A stretch of DNA of 41,489 nt from Thermincola carboxydiphila (GTDB lineage Bacteria; Bacillota; Thermincolia; Thermincolales; UBA2595). The notes under the pieces were generated by a model. That model worked only from the letters and a program-made list of their open reading frames with translations, was not told where the DNA came from and made no database searches. Below, piece after piece: positions 23,875 through 31,874 of this stretch. The stretch covers positions 1 to 41,489 of the forward strand of contig JAENZJ010000028.1 in assembly GCA_016841325.1 (NCBI GenBank), given 5' to 3'. The position numbers were made by a program, and so were the translations under genes. How positions within the stretch are numbered: position 1 is the stretch's first letter; the number at the start of each line of letters is the position of its first letter.

Positions 23875-24117
23875 CCGTTTCTCCCCTTCAGCTTTATCCC
23901 CTTTGTCATTGGCATCTCTTCCATCATTTACCTCTCTTATCATCTGCATCCCATGCAACAGAGAAAGCACTTCGTTATGGTGACGCAAAATTCCTTCAGA
24001 GAAATCTGTAATTAAATCTCACAATCCCTACAAAAACAAGGCCCTACCTTCGACTTTTTGTTTTTTTCTACGGTTGTTCTGAAAATTACCGGGAAATATG
24101 GTGTGGCATTATAAAAC

Positions 24118-24144
24118 AAAAAGCAGTCCACTGAACTGCTTTAT
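24118..24144 (-). terminator. intrinsic terminator downstream of the hypothetical gene
   Basis: AAAGCAGT (24120-24127) and ACTGCTTT (24135-24142) form an eight-base-pair stem with a seven-base loop. On the minus strand the stem is followed by TTGTTTTAT. It lies 10 bp beyond the stop of the 24154-24522 gene, so it is the likely end of that transcript. The gap from 24119 to the cwlD start holds no other recognised feature beyond a non-supported upstream extension of the cwlD frame. Confidence 0.65.
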
Positions 24145-24153
24145 TGAAGAGCT

Positions 24154-24522
24154 CTAATGTACTGCCTGCATCATATGGTTTCGAATTATCCCGACATCTT
24201 CCCGGCATTTCCCTGCTATCAGGGGTTCATTGATGTTGTCTAAAACATCTCTGGTTTCTGACAGGTAATGTTCCAGTATTTTTCTTATCAGTAAAAATTC
24301 CCGGCCATCCCTGCACCTCACCGCAAAATTGCTCCCCGGGGCCGGGTTGTCAACTGCTGCTTTCACCACAGTATCAATAATCTTCCGTTCTTCCAAAAAA
24401 TCTTCCACATTACCCCAGTGCCGGGAATTAATTATCTCTTCTGTACGGCGGCGATAGTGCCAGACGGCGCTTGCCAGTATATCCAGCAGGCGCTCTGAAC
24501 CGGGGCGGTAAAACACCTTCAT
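24154..24522 (-). CDS. hypothetical protein
   Basis: This 122-residue protein has no signal peptide or membrane segment. It looks all-helical with many charged residues (RRRTEEIINSRHWGNVEDFLEERK, CRDGREFLLIRKILEHYLSETRDVL). The ATG at 24522 follows GGAGGGG at good spacing, and a terminator follows the stop, so it is probably its own transcript. I do not recognise a family. It lies between a HAD gene and the cwlD gene. Confidence 0.6.
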   Translation of the reverse strand: MKVFYRPGSERLLDILASAVWHYRRRTEEIINSRHWGNVEDFLEERKIIDTVVKAAVDNPAPGSNFAVRCRDGREFLLIRKILEHYLSETRDVLDNINEPLIAGKCREDVGIIRNHMMQAVH

Positions 24523-24612
24523 ACGAGCACCCCTCCATATCAGGCTGTTTACCTCCTTACTTCGACACCTTGTGCCCCTTACCCTTCTTATATTAATAAG
24601 TAATTCTAATTA

Positions 24613-25320
24613 TTATAATCCTTTTAAGATAATTTCTGCCACATCCCTGACAGAGTTTACTGAGAAATACTCTCCTTCAGGCTCCTCCTCCTCAAAATCC
24701 CATGTGTTATGGTGAAACACGTGAATACAGTTAAAACCGCCTTTTATTCCGGGATTAATGTCTCCCTTCATACTGTTTCCGATTATCCAGGACCTTTCGG
24801 GGTCCATTTGGTTCTTAACAGCAATACCCAGGTACTCCTGGTGTGTTTTATCAGGCACTATATAGACTGCCCGGAAATATTCCCTTAATCCGCTTTCTGC
24901 GAGGCGCTTGGCCTGTATTTCCTCATCCCCCTTTGTTGCCAGAAACAGGGGTATCTCGCGGTTCAGTACTTCCAGAGTTTCCCGAGCACCGTCAATAACT
25001 TCGACAGGCTGTTCAAATACCCACCAACCGAGGTCTTCCATCCATTTTCGGGTTTTTGGGCAGAGATCTGTATTATACAACTTTGTATAGTATTCATAGG
25101 TTTCCACAAGGGCATTGGGAAAGCAGTGTTTGTGAAAACCGCCGCACTTAAGGACATTGTTGATGTCAAACCTGTTGAGAACCTGCAGGCTCTCTTCAGC
25201 TGGAAAGCCAAGTTCAGACATTTTAGCGGCAAACTGCTCTTTAGCCTTATCGTAGTATATAGTTGCCTCTACCAGGGTATCATCAAAATCGAAAATCGCT
25301 CCACCGGTTTTTAGTTTCAT
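24613..25320 (-). CDS. HAD-superfamily hydrolase
   Basis: HAD hydrolase with 235 residues. Motif I is FDFDDTLV (Asp nucleophile near residue 11), motif II is LATKGD, the motif III Lys is in DKTH, and motif IV is IIGNSMKGDI (Asp near residue 188). The inserted cap between I and II is long and helical. The unusual motif IV GNSMKGD is typical of the haloacid dehalogenase/YjjG-type group. The ATG overlaps the stop of the M50-like gene (ATGA) and AGGAGC precedes it, so the pair is coupled. Confidence 0.8.
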   Translation of the reverse strand: MKLKTGGAIFDFDDTLVEATIYYDKAKEQFAAKMSELGFPAEESLQVLNRFDINNVLKCGGFHKHCFPNALVETYEYYTKLYNTDLCPKTRKWMEDLGWWVFEQPVEVIDGARETLEVLNREIPLFLATKGDEEIQAKRLAESGLREYFRAVYIVPDKTHQEYLGIAVKNQMDPERSWIIGNSMKGDINPGIKGGFNCIHVFHHNTWDFEEEEPEGEYFSVNSVRDVAEIILKGL

Positions 25321-25745
25321 TGTATTATGCTCCTGTTTAACAATTTCATCAGCTGCCTTCCGTCAGAGCTTGCGGGAACAGTATTCATAACCAGGAGGTA
25401 ACAGTTTACAGCCAGCCCGGTCAGGAGGAATGTTTTCATGACAATACCTTCAGTGCTGGCCAGGGCAAAGGCTGTCAGGAAAACAAAGACAAGGTGGGAA
25501 ACAATCCCTGACAGGTGCATCATCCCTCTTTTCAGACAGTACCAACCGGTCTCCGCCGGTATCACCACATCAACAAACCCCCTCCCCCCCCATGGGGTCG
25601 ACCATAACCGGTATGCAGCTATTTTAAACCCGACCACCCGTGAAGTAATCAGGTGAAACAGTTCATGGGCAAATGCGGAAAAAGCTACCCACCCGGCTAC
25701 TGAAAACACCAGGGTCATTGGTACAGAAATCCATACCGGAAACAT
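25317..25745 (-). CDS. M50-like membrane metalloprotease
   Basis: This 142-residue protein carries the zinc motif HELFH (HExxH) on its first helix (about residues 21-30) and a conserved NTVPASSDGRQLM (NxxPxxxDG) near the C-terminus; both are the active-site marks of site-2-type (M50) intramembrane proteases. About four membrane segments are visible. It is shorter than typical S2P, so it may be a minimal M50 family member or an accessory. The ATG at 25745 has AGGAGG six bases upstream; a longer frame from 25811 has no ribosome site. It is coupled to the HAD gene and diverges from the LysM gene. Confidence 0.7.
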   Translation of the reverse strand: MFPVWISVPMTLVFSVAGWVAFSAFAHELFHLITSRVVGFKIAAYRLWSTPWGGRGFVDVVIPAETGWYCLKRGMMHLSGIVSHLVFVFLTAFALASTEGIVMKTFLLTGLAVNCYLLVMNTVPASSDGRQLMKLLNRSIIQ

Positions 25746-25873
25746 GAGGTCCCTCCTGTCATTGCTAATCACCAACCAATAAAATTGGGACACTTTGCTC
25801 CAGACGGCCATAAAATAAAAATAAACATCTTTTTTTACTGAATAAATCCTGTTAGAACTTAATTAGGAGGATA

Positions 25874-26071
25874 ATGATGAGAAAAAAAAGACCGTCTTTG
25901 CAACAGGAGTGTCCGGGCCAGGTCTACTGGATAATAGAACCCGGAGACACTTTCTGGAAAATATCCAGAACTCTTAACATCCCTCTTGAAGATATACTTA
26001 GAGCCAATCCAGGTATCGATCCCCGTAACCTGCAGATAGGAAGCAAGGTTTGTGTACCCCTAAAAAAATAA
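25874..26071 (+). CDS. small LysM-domain protein
   Basis: The protein has 65 residues and is essentially a single LysM domain (WIIEPGDTFWKISRTLNIPLEDILRANPGIDPRNLQIGSKVCVPL). LysM binds N-acetylglucosamine polymers such as peptidoglycan. There is no signal peptide, so it may act as a spore coat component or be released at lysis. AGGAGG precedes the ATG. It is on the opposite strand from its neighbours and faces the end of the acs operon, with a palindrome between them. Confidence 0.78.
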   Translation: MMRKKRPSLQQECPGQVYWIIEPGDTFWKISRTLNIPLEDILRANPGIDPRNLQIGSKVCVPLKK

Positions 26072-26119
26072 ACCAGTGATTTACACTGATTTATCTCTTT
26101 TCTCGACCAACCACGAATT

Positions 26120-26153
26120 ACGCGGATTAACGCATCCGGTGTTTAATCCGCGT
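26120..26153. repeat. 11-bp perfect palindromic intergenic stem (possible dispersed repeat)
   Basis: ACGCGGATTAA (26120-26130) and TTAATCCGCGT (26143-26153) are perfect inverted copies around a 12-base loop. A further CCGCG follows. It lies between the convergent LysM and HdrA1 genes and has no T-tract on either strand. It resembles intergenic palindromic repeats seen in many anaerobe genomes, but I cannot count copies. It could act as a bidirectional block between convergent transcripts. Confidence 0.5.
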
Positions 26154-26174
26154 CTATCCGCGGGTGATCGTTTA

Positions 26175-27212
26175 TTATTCGGCAAGAAACTTAACTGCAG
26201 CACCGGCCGCAGCCTTGGCTTGTTCCATACTCTGGGGAATATCCTTTGGTGACTGGCAGGTACCGGCAATAAATACTCCGGCCTGTTTTGTCCCCACAGG
26301 TTCGAGAACAGTGTTCTTAAAGAAGCCGTGTTCATCTGTTTCCACATCAAGCATAGATGCCAGCTCCTGAGTATTTTCACCCGGTGTGATGGCCGCTGAC
26401 AGCACAATCAGGTCAAATTTATCCTCTATGGCCTCACCGGTCATGGAGTTAGCATACCTGACTGTCAGCCTGTCATAGGGAAAACCAAATATCTTGGCAG
26501 GAATGCCCCTGACAAACTGTATTTTGTCATCTTCTTTGGCTGAACGGTAAAACTCATCAAAGCCCAGGCCAAATGTCTGGAAGTCCATATAGAAAATAGT
26601 CAGCTCAGCATCAGGCAGTTCGGAACGGATTAACCTGGCCAGTTTTGAGGCATACATGCAGCAAACCTTTGAACAATAGTTATTACCCAAAGCCAGGTCC
26701 CTGCTGCCAACACACTGAATAAAACCAATACGCTTGGCCTTTCCATATGCAGTAACCAGTGAACCCTTTTCACGCATTGCCTGTTCCAGTTCCAGAGCTG
26801 TGATCACATTCTTTTCCCTGTCATAACCAAACTCGCCTTTTCGGGCGGCATCAAAGGGTTTAAAGCCAGTAGCAACGATAATTGCCCCTACCTCCAGGTC
26901 AGTTGCCTTACCCTCACCTGTTTTAACCTTTACGCTGTAATCACCGGACTTGCCTGAAACCCCAGTAACTTCACTACCACAGAAAACGGTAATCAGGGGA
27001 TTTTTCTCAACATGCATTTTGGCCTGAGGTACGAGACATGCGGAACACTTGGCACAATTGTCTGTTGCCTTACAGCAGTATGTGTATGCCCAGCCTCCGA
27101 TATCGGCAGCTTTCTCGACCAAATACACTTCAATTCCTTTGGCCGCCGCTTCCAGGGCACTGGTCATACCAGCAACCCCGCCACCTATCACGAGAACTTT
27201 CTGTTTTTGCAA
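26175..27212 (-). CDS. HdrA-like FAD protein (QmoA-like), short form
   Basis: This 345-residue flavoprotein of the HdrA family starts at once with the FAD-binding GxGxxG fold (KVLVIGGGVAGMTSALEAAAKGIEVYLVEKAADIGG) and lacks the N-terminal Cys domain and C-terminal ferredoxin sites of full HdrA. A Cys cluster follows (CCKATDNCAKCSACLVPQ, about 46-65), and another FAD contact (IIVATGF, GTCQSPKDI). QmoA and short HdrA proteins look like this. The likely start is TTG at 27212, six bases after GGAGGGG. It is the last gene of the acs operon and probably works with the HdrA2-MvhD pair. Confidence 0.72.
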   Translation of the reverse strand: MQKQKVLVIGGGVAGMTSALEAAAKGIEVYLVEKAADIGGWAYTYCCKATDNCAKCSACLVPQAKMHVEKNPLITVFCGSEVTGVSGKSGDYSVKVKTGEGKATDLEVGAIIVATGFKPFDAARKGEFGYDREKNVITALELEQAMREKGSLVTAYGKAKRIGFIQCVGSRDLALGNNYCSKVCCMYASKLARLIRSELPDAELTIFYMDFQTFGLGFDEFYRSAKEDDKIQFVRGIPAKIFGFPYDRLTVRYANSMTGEAIEDKFDLIVLSAAITPGENTQELASMLDVETDEHGFFKNTVLEPVGTKQAGVFIAGTCQSPKDIPQSMEQAKAAAGAAVKFLAE

Positions 27213-27242
27213 TTTGTTCCCCTCCACTAAAGGCATGTCGGT

Positions 27243-28160
27243 TTATACCTCCGGTCTCGGATTCAAACCGGTCCGTTTACAAATCTCAGGAACAATTTCT
27301 TCCCAAGCAATTGCCATAATATGAACACCGGCAATACCTTCCATTTTCTTGAGGTACTCAATTTGTTCACAAGCTATATTAACACCTTCGGCTTTAACAT
27401 CTTCTGCTTTTTCCAGCCTGTCAATATATTCCTGGGATACCATCATTCCGGCAACATACTTATTCATATACTTGGCTGCTTTTACTGATTTCAATGGAGT
27501 AATCCCAGCCAGGATCTTGATCCTCTTATGAAGTCCCCGTGCCCTGACAAGCTCCATCCAGCGCTCAAAGCGCTCCATATCAAGAACACACTGGGTCTGA
27601 GTAAAATCAGCACCGGCATCGGCTTTTTTCTCCAGCCTGGTAACGCGAAATTCAAAAGGATCAGCAAACGGGTTAGCAGCACATCCGATAAATATCTTCG
27701 GCGGCTCATCCTTCATTTCTTCTCCATTGGCGAAATAACCATTACGCATACCGTCAAGTATTTTTATTAACTGAATAGAGTCCACATCATAGACGTTCTT
27801 TGATGTCGGGTGGTTACCAAATTTCTGGTGGTCACCGGAGAGACACAGAATGTTCTTCATTCCCAGAGCAGTAGCACCCAGTACATCACTCTGGATCGCA
27901 ATCCTGTTCCGGTCCCGGCAGACTATCTGGATATTAGGTTCACAGTCTTCTTCAAGAAGAATCTTACCAGCTGCAATACTGGAAAGGCGCACAATGGCAG
28001 TCTGGTTATCAGTCAGATTGTAAGATTCACAGTATCCTTTGAGCATTCTGGCATGATGACGAACTATTTCGCCATTACAGCTTTTAGGCGGACCAATTTC
28101 ACCGGTGACGGTAAAATTCCCACTTTCTAACATTCGTTCAAGTTTACTTCCCGCTTTCAA
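27243..28160 (-). CDS. metF: methylenetetrahydrofolate reductase (MetF)
   Basis: MetF reduces 5,10-methylene-THF to 5-methyl-THF, the methyl donor for the CO-methylating branch. The 305-residue TIM-barrel protein has the N-terminal active-site Glu (TGEIGPPKS), an FAD contact stretch (NILCLSGDH) and an FTQTQCVLDME segment. The start is TTG at 28160, nine bases after GGGAGG, overlapping metV by 17 bp; a TTG at 28142 is an alternative. Its partner MetV is encoded directly upstream. Confidence 0.9.
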   Translation of the reverse strand: MKAGSKLERMLESGNFTVTGEIGPPKSCNGEIVRHHARMLKGYCESYNLTDNQTAIVRLSSIAAGKILLEEDCEPNIQIVCRDRNRIAIQSDVLGATALGMKNILCLSGDHQKFGNHPTSKNVYDVDSIQLIKILDGMRNGYFANGEEMKDEPPKIFIGCAANPFADPFEFRVTRLEKKADAGADFTQTQCVLDMERFERWMELVRARGLHKRIKILAGITPLKSVKAAKYMNKYVAGMMVSQEYIDRLEKAEDVKAEGVNIACEQIEYLKKMEGIAGVHIMAIAWEEIVPEICKRTGLNPRPEV

Positions 28161-28824
28161 GTTCCAAGTCCTCCCTTACCAGTTTTCTCGGACCGCCATC
28201 CCTGCTGTATGACCAGTCTTTCACAGGCAGAATCTCACGCAGGGAATCGACCTCACCCAAACGGGTTAAGCGGTCATGGATAAGGGCCCATGCACAATCG
28301 GTGTCCGGGGAAACCTCACATTTACCGTCCTGGGAACCGCCGCAGGGACCATTGAAAATACTCTTTGAACACCTGGCAACCGGACAAATACCGCCTGTCT
28401 TATCCAGAACACATTGTCCACAGGCCTGGCATCTTTCAGCCCACTCACCAACATTCAGGTTTACCCCGAGGAACTTGGTGTTCACACCGGGCCAGACTAT
28501 CTTGTCAGGAAATGCCTCAGCACATGTCTGGATACCAATACCACAGGCAAGTGACAGGATGGCATCCACATCTTTGACAATATGGCGAATCCCTTCAAAA
28601 TATTCGAAATCACACTGGCGCTCAATGGTTTTCTGGACTATTTCCAGAGGCCGCTCTTCTTTACTGCGAGCCATAGTTAACTGGGAACTCAGGATCCCAA
28701 CCTCTTTTTCTCCCCCGGCCAGGCACACGGTAACACATCCGCCACATCCGAGGACAAGCACTTTCTGGTGCTTACTTAGGAGTCCTAAAATCTCTTCAAT
28801 GGGTTTTCTCTCCGCAATAATCAT
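28144..28824 (-). CDS. metV: MetV, Cys-rich partner of methylenetetrahydrofolate reductase
   Basis: MetV is the zinc/iron-sulfur subunit found with MetF in acetogens; it links MetF to electron carriers. The 226-residue protein has a first Cys set (LGCGGCVTVCLAGG), a second (LACGIGIQTCAEAF), and a C-terminal cluster set (CQACGQCVLDKTGG, CPVARCSKSIFNGPC). The ATG overlaps the mvhD stop (ATGA) and has GGAAGGTGA upstream. The tight link to metF and mvhD suits the acetogen-type complex. Confidence 0.87.
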   Translation of the reverse strand: MIIAERKPIEEILGLLSKHQKVLVLGCGGCVTVCLAGGEKEVGILSSQLTMARSKEERPLEIVQKTIERQCDFEYFEGIRHIVKDVDAILSLACGIGIQTCAEAFPDKIVWPGVNTKFLGVNLNVGEWAERCQACGQCVLDKTGGICPVARCSKSIFNGPCGGSQDGKCEVSPDTDCAWALIHDRLTRLGEVDSLREILPVKDWSYSRDGGPRKLVREDLELESGK

Positions 28825-29243
28825 TTTATCACCTTCCCAGGATTTGGTCCTAACTCTCTGATTTTATCGTAAAAGTTCTGAATGATTTCAACGAACTTGT
28901 GACCCATGTTTGCCGCCAGATAATATAAACCGACTCTCTCCGGCTCAATACCTATTTCTTTTAAAAGATTTTCAGTCTGCTTTACCCTTTGAGCTGCCCT
29001 GATATTGCCTTTTATGAATTTACAGTTCTCCTTCTGGCAGGCCAGCACGATTGTTCCATCAGCCTTTTCCAAAGCTTTCATAAAAAACAGGACATCAATT
29101 TTCCCGGAACAGGGAAGTTTAATCAATTCAACTCTCTCAGGATAACTTAAAGCCAGTTCTGCTGCATGTTCAGCAGCCAGCCAGCCTGAATTTTCACAGG
29201 CAAAAACGATGATTTTGGGTTGAAAGTCTGCATTAGCGCTCAC
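28821..29243 (-). CDS. mvhD: MvhD-like iron-sulfur subunit
   Basis: MvhD passes electrons between a hydrogenase or reductase and HdrA. The 140-residue protein has the family layout: IIVFACENSGW at the N-terminus, LPCSGKIDVLFFMKALEKADG and the central CQKENCKFIKGNIRA motif. The usual first pair, CxWC, is not intact (CENSGW), leaving three to four Cys. The CENS form is typical of QmoB C-terminal domains. The start is GTG after GGAGGTG. It lies between HdrA2 and metV, tightly coupled to both. Confidence 0.85.
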   Translation of the reverse strand: MSANADFQPKIIVFACENSGWLAAEHAAELALSYPERVELIKLPCSGKIDVLFFMKALEKADGTIVLACQKENCKFIKGNIRAAQRVKQTENLLKEIGIEPERVGLYYLAANMGHKFVEIIQNFYDKIRELGPNPGKVIK

Positions 29244-29245
29244 CG

Positions 29246-30928
29246 TTACACCTCCATTGCTTCGAGCTGGGCAAGGACCTGGTCATCCGTGTAATCAGGC
29301 AGCTGGATGGCTTTGCCAGGGCACTCAGCGGCACAGATACCGCATTTCCTGCAAACCATCGGATTCATCTGGGCTGCGGACTTATACAGGTTATCATACT
29401 GCTCGCCATGTTCGATGGTGATAGCCCCATGTGGGCAGCAGCGGTAACAGGTAAGACAGACAACACACTTGGCAGCATCAACATACGGCTGGGTCAGTTC
29501 AACAGAAACCTGGTCAGCATAAAGTTTACGGAAGATTTCCTCGGCTACTACTCTGGCAGATATCTGAATATCATTCACAAAACCGGGTGACTGGCAGCTG
29601 CCTACCAGGTATATACCGTCTCTGGATGTCATCTCAGGAAGAATATGAGCATTATCTATACTGAAGAATGATGCGGGTCCTAAATCAATGCGAAGGACTT
29701 TGGCGAGGTCTTCTGTTCCATCAGCAGGTACAAGTTCTTCGGGGAGTACGATGTAATCTGAAGTGACTGTAAAGGGCCCGGGGATCTTACCTCTAATGAA
29801 GGGATCCTCATAATTAATTAATATCTCACCATTATTTGCGGTTATCTCAATACCTTCATCAAACTTGAAGAAATTAACCCCGGCGTCTCTCGCTTCGGTA
29901 TACATCTTCTCCCAGTTGTCTCCGGCGACCTTGATGTTTGTATAGAACACGTTTACTGTGGCATCAAACCTCTTACGCAGGAGCAGTGCATTTTTGACCG
30001 CTATCACAAAGGAAAGGTTGAATTCCTCTGTGGTCTTACCAATAACAAGGGAAATGTTTTTCCCGGTAAAATCTTTTCCGTCTGCCAGAAGCCTTTCCAA
30101 TTTCATCTGTCCGATTACATTATCGGCAATGCCCAGTCCGTATTTTACCGGACAGAAGATTGTCTGGACTCCGGTAGCAACCACAATTGCCCCGATATCA
30201 ACCGGTGTCTCCGTATCCCCTTTAACCAGCCAGGCCGTATAGTTTCCGATGTTTCCATCCAGATCTCCCAGCCTGGTGCCTGTCCTTACTTCAATGGATG
30301 GATTGGAAGTTACTGCCTTCACTTTTTCATCCAGGAGTTCGGCAGGGTTGCGGTCAACACCTATGATTGAATTAACTCTGGCCAATCTGCCGCCTAACTT
30401 GTCTTCTTTCTCGGCAAGGATTACCTTGTGTCCCCTTGCTGCTGCCTGCAGAGCCGCTTCCATTCCGGCCAGCCCTCCGCCCAGTACCAGAACGGTACGG
30501 TTAACGGAATACTCGCCGAATGATATCTCTTCAAGCTTACCTGCCCTGGCAACACCCATCTTGGCCATTTCCATGGCTTTTGCCGCTGACCTGGCAGATT
30601 TCCCGTGAACACTACAGCACTCTTCGAGGAGATTGACCATAGACAGCAGGTGTGGGTTAATCCCTGCTTTTCGCAGGACTTCTTTAAAAAACCCTTCTTC
30701 TTTTGACCTGGCACAACCGACCACCACAATCCGGTTGAGCTGGTTCTTGGTAATTTCTTTACAGATTAGCTCTCCTTCAAGATGAGCACATAGGTTCTGA
30801 CTGTCTCTGACATACTCTACCTGTGGAAGCTTCTTGATTTCGGAGGTGATCTGTTCGTAGTCTACCTTTTCTGTAATTTTGCCATTACAACTACAGAAAA
30901 AGACGCCAATTCGAGTATTATTTTCCAT
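29246..30928 (-). CDS. HdrA-like FAD iron-sulfur protein (full-length form)
   Basis: Heterodisulfide reductase A family flavoprotein with 560 residues. Domains in order: an N-terminal Cys domain (GVFFCSCNGKI, VVVGCARSKEEG, EECCSVHGKSARSAAKAM, about 1-125); an FAD Rossmann domain (VLVLGGGLAGMEAAL near 147-161; IVVATG); and a C-terminal ferredoxin part with two 4Fe-4S sites (CVVCLTCYRCCP; CRKCGICAAECP). The final ~20 residues are acidic. With the MvhD next door it reads like a QmoB split in two. It starts at ATG with AGGAGG upstream. No HdrB or HdrC is present in the operon. Confidence 0.82.
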   Translation of the reverse strand: MENNTRIGVFFCSCNGKITEKVDYEQITSEIKKLPQVEYVRDSQNLCAHLEGELICKEITKNQLNRIVVVGCARSKEEGFFKEVLRKAGINPHLLSMVNLLEECCSVHGKSARSAAKAMEMAKMGVARAGKLEEISFGEYSVNRTVLVLGGGLAGMEAALQAAARGHKVILAEKEDKLGGRLARVNSIIGVDRNPAELLDEKVKAVTSNPSIEVRTGTRLGDLDGNIGNYTAWLVKGDTETPVDIGAIVVATGVQTIFCPVKYGLGIADNVIGQMKLERLLADGKDFTGKNISLVIGKTTEEFNLSFVIAVKNALLLRKRFDATVNVFYTNIKVAGDNWEKMYTEARDAGVNFFKFDEGIEITANNGEILINYEDPFIRGKIPGPFTVTSDYIVLPEELVPADGTEDLAKVLRIDLGPASFFSIDNAHILPEMTSRDGIYLVGSCQSPGFVNDIQISARVVAEEIFRKLYADQVSVELTQPYVDAAKCVVCLTCYRCCPHGAITIEHGEQYDNLYKSAAQMNPMVCRKCGICAAECPGKAIQLPDYTDDQVLAQLEAMEV

Positions 30929-30958
30929 CGAGTCTCCTCCTACATAGAGAAGTTAATT

Positions 30959-30984
30959 GGGGAGAGCCTCAAAAGAAGCTCTCC
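30959..30984. other. hairpin between acsE and hdrA2
   Basis: GGAGAGC (30961-30967) pairs with GCTCTCC (30978-30984); with GG 30959-30960 and the following TCC the stem extends to about nine pairs. No U-tract follows on the minus strand. It sits in the 107-bp gap between acsE and hdrA2 and could stabilise or mark processing of the upstream acs message. A weak AT-rich segment lies beside it. Confidence 0.45.
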
Positions 30985-31035
30985 TCCAGAATACACCAAG
31001 AATTGATGTGTGTAAAGACCTTTTTGTGAATCGTG

Positions 31036-31833
31036 TTACTTTTGCCTGAAAATCTTCAGGTAGGAGTCGCAGTAGATGGACTGGTTCAGGATGATACTTG
31101 CTGTAGCAGCAACATCAACCAGTTCTTCATCACATGCATCCATAACAGCTGAATCCAGACCGCAGACCATGGCCATGGCCAGGAATGTCCTGTTAATCAG
31201 CGGACGGTTGGGAGCCTTCTGAGAAATATTACTTAAGCCCACAGTGGTCTTAGGAGCCGGATTGGACAGAAGCTTAACCTGACGGAGAGCTTCCAGGCAC
31301 TCCGGACCATGCTCCTGGGCAACATTGACCGGAAGAACCAGAGGGTCAATGTACAGGTCTACCGGAGAAATACCATAGGCATCAGCATTAGCAACAAGTT
31401 CCATTGCCAGTGCGGTACGGTCTTCGGCGCTCTTGGGAACTCCCTTTTCATTCATAGCCAGACCTACGATGGCAGCGCCATAGTTGGCAGCCATGGGGAA
31501 CAGGGCATCCATTTTGGCCTGTTCAGCAGTTGTGGAGTTAATCAGGGCCTTGCCTTTATGAACCTTAAGGCCTTCCTCCATTGCTTCCCAGTTAGTGGTG
31601 TCAATACAGCAGGGAAGATCTACTGCTTCCTGAGCTGTTTTTACCAGCCAGGCCATAATTTCTGCCTGCTCAGACTTCTTGGCAACCGGTCCGGTGTTGA
31701 TATCCAGCCAAAATGCACCGGCTTCAGCCTGCTTCACAGCCCAGTCACGGACAGGCTTGGGGTCCTTGTTAGCAATTGCATCACGGATGTCATAGAACAA
31801 ACCGTTTATTCTTTCACCTATAATCTCAAACAT
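31036..31833 (-). CDS. acsE: methyl-THF:corrinoid iron-sulfur protein methyltransferase (AcsE)
   Basis: AcsE moves the methyl of methyl-THF to the cobalt of the corrinoid iron-sulfur protein. The 265-residue TIM barrel starts MFEIIGERINGLFYDIRDAI, with the pterin-binding pocket residues in FWLDINTG, CIDTTNW and LINSTTAEQ. It is close to the usual length (~262). The ATG has AAAGGAGG upstream. It follows acsD and precedes the HdrA2 gene in the operon. Confidence 0.93.
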   Translation of the reverse strand: MFEIIGERINGLFYDIRDAIANKDPKPVRDWAVKQAEAGAFWLDINTGPVAKKSEQAEIMAWLVKTAQEAVDLPCCIDTTNWEAMEEGLKVHKGKALINSTTAEQAKMDALFPMAANYGAAIVGLAMNEKGVPKSAEDRTALAMELVANADAYGISPVDLYIDPLVLPVNVAQEHGPECLEALRQVKLLSNPAPKTTVGLSNISQKAPNRPLINRTFLAMAMVCGLDSAVMDACDEELVDVAATASIILNQSIYCDSYLKIFRQK

Positions 31834-31874
31834 CTACTAACTAACCTCCTTTATTTTGTTTTGCCCCTTATTAA

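Noticed and set aside
23875..23988. Extended N-terminus of cwlD from TTG at 23988
   Set aside because: The extension is hydrophilic and lacks a good ribosome site, while GTG 23874 gives the normal family length.
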